From positions 1 to 64,000 of IMG/VR virus record IMGVR_UViG_3300035682_001186: a stretch of DNA of 64,000 nt; one strand, written 5' to 3'. The stretch's first letter is position 1. Each line of letters starts with the position of its first letter. Source of the DNA: a virus. Positions 46,257 to 53,655 of this stretch are shown piece after piece. A program made the position numbers and the translations under genes. Under the pieces are notes generated by a model that did not search any database, had not been told where the DNA came from, and saw only the letters and a list, made by a program, of their open reading frames with translations.

Positions 46257-46574
46257 ATGCTAAAACAACAATCTATCAGACCCATGTGTAAAGAATGTAA
46301 TAAATTACCATCAAGACCAAATGGTCGTAGTGTAAGTGGATATCAGCGATGGCATACTTTATGCAATCATTGTGCAAAATTAAAATATACCAAAAAGAAA
46401 AAAGATTCAAAGTGCAATATATGTAACTTTGAATCAATTGATAGTTGTCAATTATGTTTGATTAATGGAGAAACTATCTGCCAAAATTGTAACGCCCTCA
46501 GATTGAAAAATATCAAAAAGAGGGCGGAATTAACAGTGGATGCCACCATTGATTGGAGTAATATCAGATTGTAA
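46257..46574 (+). CDS. Zinc-ribbon protein, degenerate relative of the 3110 HNH protein
   Basis: 105 residues with four CxxC knuckles (MCKECNKLPS, LCNHC, CNIC, CQNC) in the same order as the HNH protein at 3110-3454. The HNH catalytic stretch VHHIDGNLNN is replaced by LCLINGE, so nuclease activity is probably lost and a DNA-binding role is possible. The start at 46257 is chosen because it lies 5 nt after the late box; an ATG 24 nt upstream would precede the promoter. Opposite strand to its neighbours; its stop abuts the convergent 46575-48038 gene. Confidence 0.65.
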   Translation: MLKQQSIRPMCKECNKLPSRPNGRSVSGYQRWHTLCNHCAKLKYTKKKKDSKCNICNFESIDSCQLCLINGETICQNCNALRLKNIKKRAELTVDATIDWSNIRL

Positions 46575-48038
46575 TTAGTCTAAATCAACAACCCAACCAC
46601 CAGTTTTAGAATCAAAATTAGCCATTAACGTATTACCAGATGCAAATGGAGATGAAACTTTCATAACCGGACGTCCATAATTATCTAATGTAATGCTACC
46701 AGCTTGAACTGTCTTCATACCTAACTGTTGACCAGTTCCACTATTGATAAAGTTAACTTCAATCTCACCATTACCATAAGTTTCATTCATTTGTTTACTT
46801 TCATATTCAGGTTTACGAATATCTTTTGTTGGATAATCAATATCATCATTACGTGACTGATGATCATCAGGATCATAATCTTGATAACCTCTACCACGAC
46901 GACCTTGTTCACCCTTACGCATTGAATGATCAGTATAACTAGAATTTCTAGCTCTAGGTGTCTTTTTATCTGTTGGTGCACCTTGTTGTATTTTTCCACC
47001 ACGTGCTAAGAAATCTTCTACATCACCTTCATTAAGACCAATATATGTCATAAACTTTCTACTATTAAAACGTGAATTATTACTTTCAAAAATCTTACAG
47101 TGACGCTTAGCTAAAATCTTACGATTATTTTCAGGTAATGTTTTGAGAATATCAGCTACTTGACGAAATTTGTTAAGTCTAACACCTTCTGCCAATGCAC
47201 CTTTCTTCAAATGAGCAATAAAAGATTTTAATGTTCCTTCTGGATTACTAGTCTTATATTTCTTGTAGTTTTTTGCAAAATTAGGATGTTTTGGATCCCA
47301 TTTATCATATCCTTCATCACTGTCACTGACAGATTTTTCACGAGTAGAAGAATTCCCTTCACCAGACTCTGACAATTTATCTTTACAATCAGCTACCATT
47401 TGTTTTAATTCGGCACGATCACAATCAGGATGCATTTTACAAATTTCTGCTACAGTTTTTCCATCTTTACACATTTTTTTAATATGTGCCATTGATGGTA
47501 ATTTTCCAGTTTTAGATTTTACTGATTCAAATTGATTGCTACGTGTATTACTATCAGATTCTTCATCGTCTACACCGTTAATATTGTCCCAGTATTCTTC
47601 TGCTTCTTCTGAGCTCAGAAAAATCGCCCCGTTGCGTCGCATCGCATTTGCAACAAAATCATCTTTCTCCATAGACATTGCTTGATTTATAAGCCAACGC
47701 TTCATAGCGCCTTCATCTAAAGTTTGTGAATTATCGTCTTCCATATTTTTATATTCAAACATGACATAATCAGCAAAAATCTTTTCTACAGTTATACCAT
47801 TTTCTCCACTAAAGAACATACCAGCTGGACCACCATCTGTAATTCCAAGTTTATCTTGAATATATGCGGCAGCGGCATCAAGTGCTTCTTCAGCTAAACT
47901 TTCTGGATCTTGATGAGTATCTTCTACATCTTCAGATACTTTCTCTTCAATACTTTCATTTAAATTAATTTTTTTACCTTGATCTACTGACTCAATTAAA
48001 TCTAGCATTGATCTCATACGTGTTTGATTGTCTAACAT
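46575..48038 (-). CDS. Putative head-packaged protein with capsid-targeting-like N-terminus
   Basis: 487-residue, highly charged protein of unknown function. The first 30 residues are nearly identical to those of the next gene and hold LIE|S and LNE|S, fitting the T4 gp21 protease rule (Leu/Ile-x-Glu before a small residue), as in capsid-targeting peptides of T4 internal proteins. Residues ~170-220 have a Cys-rich helical segment (KMCKDGKTVAEICKMHPDCD); residues ~235-420 are basic and disordered-looking (RGRGYQDYDPDD); the C-terminal ~70 residues look beta-rich (IEVNFINSGTGQQLGMKTV). Position downstream of the capsid genes and a late box support a virion-internal role, which is inference. Confidence 0.7.
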   Translation of the reverse strand: MLDNQTRMRSMLDLIESVDQGKKINLNESIEEKVSEDVEDTHQDPESLAEEALDAAAAYIQDKLGITDGGPAGMFFSGENGITVEKIFADYVMFEYKNMEDDNSQTLDEGAMKRWLINQAMSMEKDDFVANAMRRNGAIFLSSEEAEEYWDNINGVDDEESDSNTRSNQFESVKSKTGKLPSMAHIKKMCKDGKTVAEICKMHPDCDRAELKQMVADCKDKLSESGEGNSSTREKSVSDSDEGYDKWDPKHPNFAKNYKKYKTSNPEGTLKSFIAHLKKGALAEGVRLNKFRQVADILKTLPENNRKILAKRHCKIFESNNSRFNSRKFMTYIGLNEGDVEDFLARGGKIQQGAPTDKKTPRARNSSYTDHSMRKGEQGRRGRGYQDYDPDDHQSRNDDIDYPTKDIRKPEYESKQMNETYGNGEIEVNFINSGTGQQLGMKTVQAGSITLDNYGRPVMKVSSPFASGNTLMANFDSKTGGWVVDLD

Positions 48039-48060
48039 GTTAGTATCCTATATTATACTG

Positions 48061-48068
48061 TATTTATC
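48061..48068 (-). promoter_or_regulatory. Late promoter box for the 46575-48038 gene
   Basis: The minus strand reads GATAAATA, ~22 nt upstream of the ATG at 48038. The promoter-to-start region is similar to that of the paralogous gene at 48083-48412, as if duplicated with it. Confidence 0.6.
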
Positions 48069-48082
48069 TTTTTTAATAATAT

Positions 48083-48412
48083 TTAAAAATCGTCATTAGG
48101 TGGTGCATCACCATTATGTTGAGCATCAACTTGATGTTCAATATACTCAACAAAAATGTCAAGTACTGTTTCAGCATTTTCGTCACGAAAATATTCATAA
48201 GCAATTTCTTCATCTTCTTCAGATACTTCTAATGCATCTTGAATGTATCTTACTGCTGCACTAAGTGCTTCTTGTGCAAGTTGACGAGGATCAGAACCAC
48301 TATCTTCAGATAATTCTTCACCAATACTTTCATTTAATTTGAGTTTTTTACCTTGATCTACTGATTCAATTAAATTTAACATTGCTCTCATACGTGTTTG
48401 ATTGTCTAACAT
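48083..48412 (-). CDS. Small acidic paralogue with the same capsid-targeting-like N-terminus
   Basis: 109-residue acidic protein. Residues 1-30 (MLDNQTRMRAMLNLIESVDQ, then GKKLKLNES) match the upstream 487-residue protein at protein and DNA level. The following ~60 residues (LAQEALSAAVRYIQDALEV) are also related to that protein's residues ~48-65, so it is a partial duplicate lacking the long basic region. The same putative gp21 cleavage sites are present. It has its own late box at 48435-48442. Function unknown; an internal head protein is suggested. Confidence 0.68.
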   Translation of the reverse strand: MLDNQTRMRAMLNLIESVDQGKKLKLNESIGEELSEDSGSDPRQLAQEALSAAVRYIQDALEVSEEDEEIAYEYFRDENAETVLDIFVEYIEHQVDAQHNGDAPPNDDF

Positions 48413-48434
48413 AGTAGTATCCTATAATATATAA

Positions 48435-48442
48435 TATTTATC
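48435..48442 (-). promoter_or_regulatory. Late promoter box for the 48083-48412 gene
   Basis: The minus strand reads GATAAATA, ~22 nt upstream of the ATG at 48412. Confidence 0.6.
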
Positions 48443-48522
48443 TTGATTGATCATATTTGTTGACATTTAATGAATGACAGTGTATAGTTAAAGATTGAAA
48501 AGTAATATTAGTAACAGCGAAA

Positions 48523-48530
48523 GATAAATA
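48523..48530 (+). promoter_or_regulatory. Late promoter box, leaderless type, for HNH endonuclease
   Basis: GATAAATA ends 5 nt before the ATG at 48536, so the predicted +1 is the A of ATG. No ribosome site is present between box and start. Confidence 0.5.
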
Positions 48531-48535
48531 AACAT

Positions 48536-49324
48536 ATGAACCAATTTAACAATACAAAATATACACGATGGTACTATGGTATCATCCAAAAACGAGCCAT
48601 TTTAGATAAAGATTCTCGTGGTGAAATACATCATATTATCCCACGTAGTATGGGTGGCAATGATTCACCTGAAAATCTTGTCAAATTAACTGGACATGAT
48701 CACGCTTGGTGTCATTGGCTCTTGACTAAAATGACTACTGGATCAGCCAAAGTATCAATGATATATGCCTTTAATATGATGGGTGTCTCTGGAGAACATA
48801 TGGAACGTCAGTCATCATATGCTATTGTCAGAGCGTATGAGAAGAACAGAATAGAGTGGAGTAAGAATCATAGTGAAACTATGAGTGAACAATTTATAAA
48901 TGGTCGAGAAATTTGGAACAAAGGTCGTAAAGAAGATCGTCCTGAAGTTTTAGCCAGAGTAAAAGAAGCGGCTCAGAATAGACCAAAATTAACAGATGAA
49001 AAATTAAAAGAAAAAGTAAGAAAGTCAGTTGACACAATGAAGAAAAATGGTACGGATAAACGATCTCAAGAAACAAGAGATAAGCAACGAGATTCTATGA
49101 TAGGGTTAGTTCGTGGGCCGATGAATGACGTTCATAAGAATAAGATTGCCATATCTTGTCGTAAGCCTAAATCAGAAGGACATGGTGACGCTGTTGCTGC
49201 GGCTAATCTAGGTGTTGTTAGTATTAATAGAAACGATGTCGAGAAAAAAGTCAAACAAGATACACTTCAATCTTGGATAGAACAAGGATGGCAACTTGGT
49301 GGTAGACCACGTAAGAAAAAATAG
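48536..49324 (+). CDS. HNH homing endonuclease
   Basis: 262-residue free-standing HNH nuclease. The motif is EIHHIIPRSMGGNDSPENLVKLTGHDHAWCHWLL (residues ~28-61): the HH pair, GG-N, Pro-x-Asn-Leu and the last His of the HNH fold are intact. The C-terminal part is Lys/Arg-rich with helical DNA-binding repeats (KLTDEKLKEKVRKSVDTMKKNG, SQETRDKQRDSMIGLVRGP), resembling NUMOD-type modules. It lies on the strand opposite to the capsid genes, just downstream of gp23, and ends at a bidirectional terminator. Such genes cut intron- or intergene-less alleles to spread; its target here is unknown. Confidence 0.85.
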   Translation: MNQFNNTKYTRWYYGIIQKRAILDKDSRGEIHHIIPRSMGGNDSPENLVKLTGHDHAWCHWLLTKMTTGSAKVSMIYAFNMMGVSGEHMERQSSYAIVRAYEKNRIEWSKNHSETMSEQFINGREIWNKGRKEDRPEVLARVKEAAQNRPKLTDEKLKEKVRKSVDTMKKNGTDKRSQETRDKQRDSMIGLVRGPMNDVHKNKIAISCRKPKSEGHGDAVAAANLGVVSINRNDVEKKVKQDTLQSWIEQGWQLGGRPRKKK

Positions 49325-49330
49325 ACAACA

Positions 49331-49354
49331 AAAAACCCGCCGAAGCGGGTTTTT
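49331..49354. terminator. Bidirectional terminator between HNH gene and major capsid gene
   Basis: 10-bp stem (AAAAACCCGC / GCGGGTTTTT) with a CGAA loop on plus and a stable TTCG tetraloop closed by C-G on minus. The minus orientation follows the major capsid gene. A second hairpin (TATTCAA/TTGAATA, 49364-49384) lies between it and the capsid stop. Confidence 0.88.
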
Positions 49355-49395
49355 GTTTTACTATATTCAAAAAGTTCTTGAATAGTGGTAAAATA

Positions 49396-50592
49396 TCACT
49401 GAAACGATATATTAGTTACCGCGATCTCACCAACGTAGTCAGCAGCATTACCAAAGCTGGATGCTGTGTTTGTCAATTCCACGTAGCCGTATCTCGTCAT
49501 AAACGAAACGACTGGTTCGAATGTTGACGGATCTAGAACAACACCACTGCTCATCAACGGAATGTATGGGCAATAGAATGCAGCTGCGTCTGTTTCTGAA
49601 GAACCCTTATAACCAACTAGAACTGGTGTTCCACTTGGAGCATATGAGTCAACGAAAACGCGCATTGCGTTGTTCAATGTACCGACTAATTTTGTATTAG
49701 TAGGTGCTTCGAATGTACCTTCTGTAGTACGGGCAAAAGCTGATGTTGTAGCAGACTGAAGAACAGTCAGCATTTCTGAAGAAACAACACACCAGTTACC
49801 AGCGCCACGACGAGTACGTTGGGCGATTAGGTTAGCAACACGGTTAATTAGAACAGCTAAAGCAGCGTGTTCGTCACCAACGTATGTAGCGGTACCAGAA
49901 ACGGTAGCTTGGTTATATGTAAACTCAGTAGCAGCCAATTGACGTAATGAAAGAAGAATTTCTTGGTCGATTTCAGCAGTAATTTCTTGTGCTAAAGCGG
50001 CCATGATTTCGGCTTCAACGTCGATACCATGCATTGATTGTGCGTCTTGTGCAGCTTCGAATGTCCAACGAGCTTGTAACTTACGGCTCTTGGCTTCGAC
50101 AGCTTGACGTAGAATCTGTACAGAGATTGCTTTTCCGCCGTTACCTTCAAGAGTAGCGGTTGGAGCTGCGGTATAACTGTTTGCTGTATTATCGCTAGAC
50201 TTTGTACGTGAATACGCTTGAGCGATCAAGAATGGTGATAGAGCTTCGTCACCAGCCACAACCGAAGTTTGAGCTGCTGAATTGTCTGTCAAGTTTTGAG
50301 CATAGCGAACACGTAGTGTATGAATCTGTCCAACTGGACCAGTCATTGGTTGAACACCAATTAACTCGTTAGCGATAACAGTAGGCATAACACGGCGAAT
50401 AACTGGAAGAATGACACGATTTAGTGTGGCAATATTACCAGCGGTTGTAGTTCCAGCATTACTTTCAGAAAGTAGTTGCTTTTTGGTGTTTTCTAAAATA
50501 ACACCCATTGATGAGCGGCGGACGCCTTTGAGACCTTCAAGGAGGGCTTCTTTGGTTTCATTCCAGCGGCTCTCTAATAGTACTTTTGACAT
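49396..50592 (-). CDS. 23: Major capsid protein, gp23-like
   Basis: 398-residue HK97-fold capsid subunit. The N-terminal ~50 residues are a helical propeptide-like region with several gp21-type sites (LLE|S, LLE|G, LLSE|S at residues ~38-43), the last directly before SNAGTTTAGNIATLNRVILPVIRRVMPTVIANELIGVQPMTGPVGQIHTLRVRY, the strongly conserved gp23 N-arm and E-loop region. The C-terminal part carries PYIPLMSSGVVLDPSTFEPVVSFMTRYGYVELTN, also typical. It is shorter than T4 gp23 (521 aa) and like the compact gp23 of marine T4-like phages. GGAG ribosome site; terminator after it; last gene of the 20-67/68-21-22-23 module. Confidence 0.95.
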   Translation of the reverse strand: MSKVLLESRWNETKEALLEGLKGVRRSSMGVILENTKKQLLSESNAGTTTAGNIATLNRVILPVIRRVMPTVIANELIGVQPMTGPVGQIHTLRVRYAQNLTDNSAAQTSVVAGDEALSPFLIAQAYSRTKSSDNTANSYTAAPTATLEGNGGKAISVQILRQAVEAKSRKLQARWTFEAAQDAQSMHGIDVEAEIMAALAQEITAEIDQEILLSLRQLAATEFTYNQATVSGTATYVGDEHAALAVLINRVANLIAQRTRRGAGNWCVVSSEMLTVLQSATTSAFARTTEGTFEAPTNTKLVGTLNNAMRVFVDSYAPSGTPVLVGYKGSSETDAAAFYCPYIPLMSSGVVLDPSTFEPVVSFMTRYGYVELTNTASSFGNAADYVGEIAVTNISFQ

Positions 50593-50621
50593 TTAATTAT
50601 CTCCTGTTAATAGTATGTCGA

Positions 50622-51725
50622 TTAAAGCCCTGCCAGACGCTTGATATCAATCACGTTATCACGTTCTTGGGTCTCAACTTCTGTTTTCTTGGCAGATTTA
50701 TCACCAGTAATTGCTACACTTTCAGAGATCATTTGTTTTTTAGCAACTGGTCTTTGTTCTGTTAATGTATTCAATACTGCTGGTAGATACTTGTCGAATG
50801 CGCCTTTCAATTTTGGTGTTTGGACGCTTTCTAGTAAGTTCTTCATTACATGGGCTTTGTCTTCATTTAGTGTTCCGAGTAATTCACTCATAGTACGTTC
50901 ACGAAGGTTACTTTCTTTAATAATGCGAACTTCACGGTTTTTACTTTCTACTAAACGTTGTGATTGTTTAGCAGTTTCGATAGATTCAGCTAATTGTTGA
51001 TCTTTTTGATCTAAGATTGCTAGAAGTTTACGTGTCTCTGCTTTTTCGTTCAAGTGTGTTGAACTAAATTCAGCGGCAAATGCTTCAAACAAACGACGAC
51101 CAAATGTGTTTTCATTTGCACTTTGGATGTCTTCTTTCAATTGACTGATTTCGCCTTTTAAATGTGTACTGATTGCTGAACTAACTTTTCTTGCACTTTC
51201 AGCTACAAATTTAGCTTTAAGTGAATCAAGTTGGTGTTTAGCTTCTGCAACTAATTTGACCTTGGCTTCTACTACAGCACGTTTGTCAGTTTCAAATTCG
51301 CCAATTTCACGGGCTAGAGCATTTACTACGAATTGTTCTAGTTTACCACGGGCTTCCATTTGAACTTTACGATCATTACGTAATTCTTTGATTTCTTCGG
51401 CTAGTTTAGTAACCATAAATTCATTGAATTTTTGTACATTTTCACGTAATTTAACTTGTGCTTTGACACGATCTTCATTCATTGCTTGTCTTTCTGTTTG
51501 AAATTCTGTAATTTCACCAGTTAGACCTTCAGTAACCATCTTATCAAGGGCTTCTACCATTACGTTCTTGTCATGCTCATATTTCTGTGCGAATTCCTCT
51601 CGGAGTTCTGAACGAACTTGTTCGCGAGCTTCGTTTAATTTTACTTCCCATGCCTCATTAATGGCTTGGGCTGTATCTTCAGTAACGATTCCGCTTTCAA
51701 GTAATGGTTTGATGGCATCAAACAT
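50622..51725 (-). CDS. 22: Prohead core scaffolding protein, gp22-like
   Basis: 367-residue internal scaffold, mostly one long charged helix/coiled coil (Glu/Lys/Arg/Ala-rich from residue ~20 to ~330). Pattern MFDAIKPLLESGIVTEDTAQAINEAW at the N-terminus and FDKYLPAVLN...ISESVAITGDKSAKK near the C-terminus match the gp22 family. It contains putative gp21 sites (LLE|S). It is degraded during head maturation in T4. AAGGGG ribosome site and the 29-nt gap to gp23 keep the T4 order 21-22-23. Confidence 0.9.
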   Translation of the reverse strand: MFDAIKPLLESGIVTEDTAQAINEAWEVKLNEAREQVRSELREEFAQKYEHDKNVMVEALDKMVTEGLTGEITEFQTERQAMNEDRVKAQVKLRENVQKFNEFMVTKLAEEIKELRNDRKVQMEARGKLEQFVVNALAREIGEFETDKRAVVEAKVKLVAEAKHQLDSLKAKFVAESARKVSSAISTHLKGEISQLKEDIQSANENTFGRRLFEAFAAEFSSTHLNEKAETRKLLAILDQKDQQLAESIETAKQSQRLVESKNREVRIIKESNLRERTMSELLGTLNEDKAHVMKNLLESVQTPKLKGAFDKYLPAVLNTLTEQRPVAKKQMISESVAITGDKSAKKTEVETQERDNVIDIKRLAGL

Positions 51726-51737
51726 TGATATCCCCTT

Positions 51738-52379
51738 TTATAATTTCAATTCCTTGATAAGACGAACTACTTCATCTTTCAAGAATTTTTGAACTCTAGC
51801 ATCCTTGTCCAAATTTGTACCTTTTAAGTTTTCTAAAACACGATGGCCATTTTTCATGTTCATCAATGATTCATAAATTGCTTTTGGGTATGCATTTGGA
51901 GCACTGGGTTGTGCCACGATGTCCACAGTAACTATTTCAAAGTCACTGACTTTGCCTGTAGCTTCATCAACGTTACCGCTGCCTCTACTACTAACGCCGA
52001 GTTTGACTCCATTCTCCAACATGGTGGCAGCTAACTGTCCCATGGGAGTTGGAATAATTTTTAATTTACCGAAACCATTAGCGCCATCCATCCACATTTC
52101 TGTAATGATATGACTAACTCTATCTAAATTGATTTTTAAATCATCTGGGTGATCGATTTCACCCAATACTGAGTTACCGCTTCGGATTTGTTCGTTTAAG
52201 GTTACTACGGCTTGTTCAATTTCAGGAACGGGGTAAACACGCTCATTTGCGTTCTTCACCCCACCCTGGATAAAAATTCCTCTCATATAAAGAGATTTTT
52301 TATCACCTTCTTCCTTAACTGATTCGACTATGAGGTTCGCTCTGTCGAATGTTAAGTTCTCTCTAAGATACAAAGCCAT
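51738..52379 (-). CDS. 21: Prohead maturation protease, gp21-like
   Basis: 213-residue serine protease (T4 gp21 is 212 aa) that processes scaffold and capsid proteins after Leu/Ile-x-Glu. Conserved blocks: YMRGIFIQGGVKNANERVYP (residues ~31-50), LGEIDHPDD with the catalytic His (~72-80), and GVSSRGSGNVD with the catalytic Ser (~127-137), then FEIVTVDIVAQPSAPNAYP. All catalytic residues are present. AAGGATAAGG ribosome site; directly between the core gene and gp22. Confidence 0.94.
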   Translation of the reverse strand: MALYLRENLTFDRANLIVESVKEEGDKKSLYMRGIFIQGGVKNANERVYPVPEIEQAVVTLNEQIRSGNSVLGEIDHPDDLKINLDRVSHIITEMWMDGANGFGKLKIIPTPMGQLAATMLENGVKLGVSSRGSGNVDEATGKVSDFEIVTVDIVAQPSAPNAYPKAIYESLMNMKNGHRVLENLKGTNLDKDARVQKFLKDEVVRLIKELKL

Positions 52380-52393
52380 TTATACCTTATCCT

Positions 52394-53221
52394 TTAAATT
52401 CTACGCTTGGTAGTGCGACGGCTTTCTGGAACCGCACTGCGCTCATTTGTACCACTAGCCTGTGTTTTAGTTGGCTTAGGAGCACTTTCACCTTTACCTG
52501 AACCGTTGCTAGCATCGCCACCAACTTTGTTCTTGAATGATCCAGCACCTTTAACTTCTGTTTCGCCTTTAGCGCCATAATTTGTTGGCTTCTTTGGGCT
52601 AGTAGGAACTGATTCTGAACTACCACTAAAATTAACTGGCTTTGATGCCATACCTTTTTGACCACTGTTAGCATCTACTGTACTTTTCTTTGATGAACCA
52701 TCGGCGCCGTCAGTGTGTGTTACTGAAACCTTTTTTAATTCAACGGCTTCCATAACGTCACTTTCTTGGTCGTCTTTATCATCCATTTGACTACCAAATT
52801 CTTCTTCGTCACCACCGAATTCTTGTTCAAATTCAGCCATTAATTGGTCAAGTTTGTCTTCAAGATCAACAACACGATCTTCAAGTTCTTCTTCTTCGTA
52901 TTCTTCACCTTCTTCATCACCGTCTAGTTCAACTTCATCGTCAAACTCATCTTCTTCACCATCAGTATCATAGTCGCCGTCCATTTCTTCATTATCCATG
53001 AATTCATCGTCGTCTTCCATCATTCCTTCCATTCCAATTTCTTCACTACCCATTTCATCAGAAACTTCGTCCATCATACCTGTTACTTCATCTTCACTAA
53101 TTAATGATTCATAAATATCACGAGATTTTTCAACTACAATCTCATGAAATAATTGTTCTGCTCTTTCATTGTCTTCATTGATAATAAGATCAATAAGTTT
53201 TTCAAATTTTGCTGTAGACAT
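52394..53221 (-). CDS. 68: Prohead core protein, gp68-like
   Basis: 275 residues. The N-terminus FEKLIDLIINEDNERAEQLFHEIVVEKSRDIYESLI is the recognisable gp67/gp68-type helix with a gp21-type site. Residues ~42-160 are extremely acidic (runs of Asp/Glu/Met) and end in a short coiled coil (LEDRVVDLEDKLDQLMAEFEQEF). The last ~110 residues are Ser/Thr/Gly/Lys-rich and probably disordered. Acidic prohead-core protein cleaved during maturation is the expected role. AGGAGAT ribosome site; order 20-(67)-68-21 as in T4. Confidence 0.82.
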   Translation of the reverse strand: MSTAKFEKLIDLIINEDNERAEQLFHEIVVEKSRDIYESLISEDEVTGMMDEVSDEMGSEEIGMEGMMEDDDEFMDNEEMDGDYDTDGEEDEFDDEVELDGDEEGEEYEEEELEDRVVDLEDKLDQLMAEFEQEFGGDEEEFGSQMDDKDDQESDVMEAVELKKVSVTHTDGADGSSKKSTVDANSGQKGMASKPVNFSGSSESVPTSPKKPTNYGAKGETEVKGAGSFKNKVGGDASNGSGKGESAPKPTKTQASGTNERSAVPESRRTTKRRI

Positions 53222-53274
53222 TTAAAATCTCCTTATGTAAATGGCTTTGTATTAATATTTAGCGAATAGCCAAA

Positions 53275-53300
53275 AAAATAGCGTAATATGTACGCATTTT
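53275..53300 (-). terminator. Hairpin terminator after the 53329-53553 gene
   Basis: Stem AAAAT-(A)-GCGTA / TACGC-ATTTT with a 5-nt loop; on the minus strand it is followed by a run of T (TATTTTTTT). It lies in the 107-nt gap upstream of the gp68-like gene. Confidence 0.6.
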
Positions 53301-53328
53301 ATGGGTTTTTTAAATATATAGTATAAAT

Positions 53329-53553
53329 TTACAAACCGCCGCTCTCGGCTGGTGGGGCACCATATTGTTTTCTGATGTTTTTTAAATCAATCGCTCGTTC
53401 ATAACTTTGAACTTCGTTCATTTTACGAATCTTGGATATCATACCAAGTGTTAATTTGGTTTTGCGTGACTCACCCCATTCTGGTTGAGATTTATCATCT
53501 TCAACATCTTGATATCCTTGAGGTGCATGTGAGTAAAATTCAAATAGCATCAT
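53329..53553 (-). CDS. Small conserved protein at the gp67 position
   Basis: 74-residue protein: LFEFYSHAPQGYQDVEDDKSQPEWGESRKTKLTL followed by a basic helix (ISKIRKMNEVQSYERAIDLKNIRKQYG) and a short Pro/Gly tail. I recognise the YSHAPQGYQDVEDDKSQP stretch from marine T4-like phages, where it is a hypothetical protein. T4 has gp67 (80 aa) between portal and gp68, so position suggests a core component, but the sequence is not acidic like gp67. Two adjacent ATG codons can start it. Confidence 0.68.
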   Translation of the reverse strand: MMLFEFYSHAPQGYQDVEDDKSQPEWGESRKTKLTLGMISKIRKMNEVQSYERAIDLKNIRKQYGAPPAESGGL

Positions 53554-53574
53554 GTTAATTAAAGTCCTTTATGT

Positions 53575-53596
53575 TATTTATCAAATTTGATAAATA
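53575..53596. promoter_or_regulatory. Palindromic pair of divergent late promoters
   Basis: Minus-strand GATAAATA (53575-53582) and plus-strand GATAAATA (53589-53596) form the ends of one perfect 22-bp palindrome, arms TATTTATCAAA and TTTGATAAATA. They drive the 53329-53553 gene leftward and the GIY-YIG-type gene rightward. Confidence 0.65.
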
Positions 53597-53628
53597 CTAT
53601 TGTAGTTCGCGGTGATCAGACCCAACTA

Positions 53629-53647
53629 CTCTAATGCTTATTAGGAG
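53629..53647 (+). promoter_or_regulatory. Hairpin sequestering the ribosome site of the GIY-YIG-type gene
   Basis: CTCTAAT (53629-53635), loop GCTT, ATTAGGAG (53640-53647, one bulged G). The GGAG Shine-Dalgarno sits in the 3' arm, 8 nt before the ATG at 53656. Confidence 0.5.
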
Positions 53648-53655
53648 CAATCAGC

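Noticed and set aside
49364-49384. Second terminator directly after the major capsid gene
   Set aside because: The stem is AT-rich and lacks a following T-run; the GC-rich hairpin at 49331-49354 is the convincing terminator.
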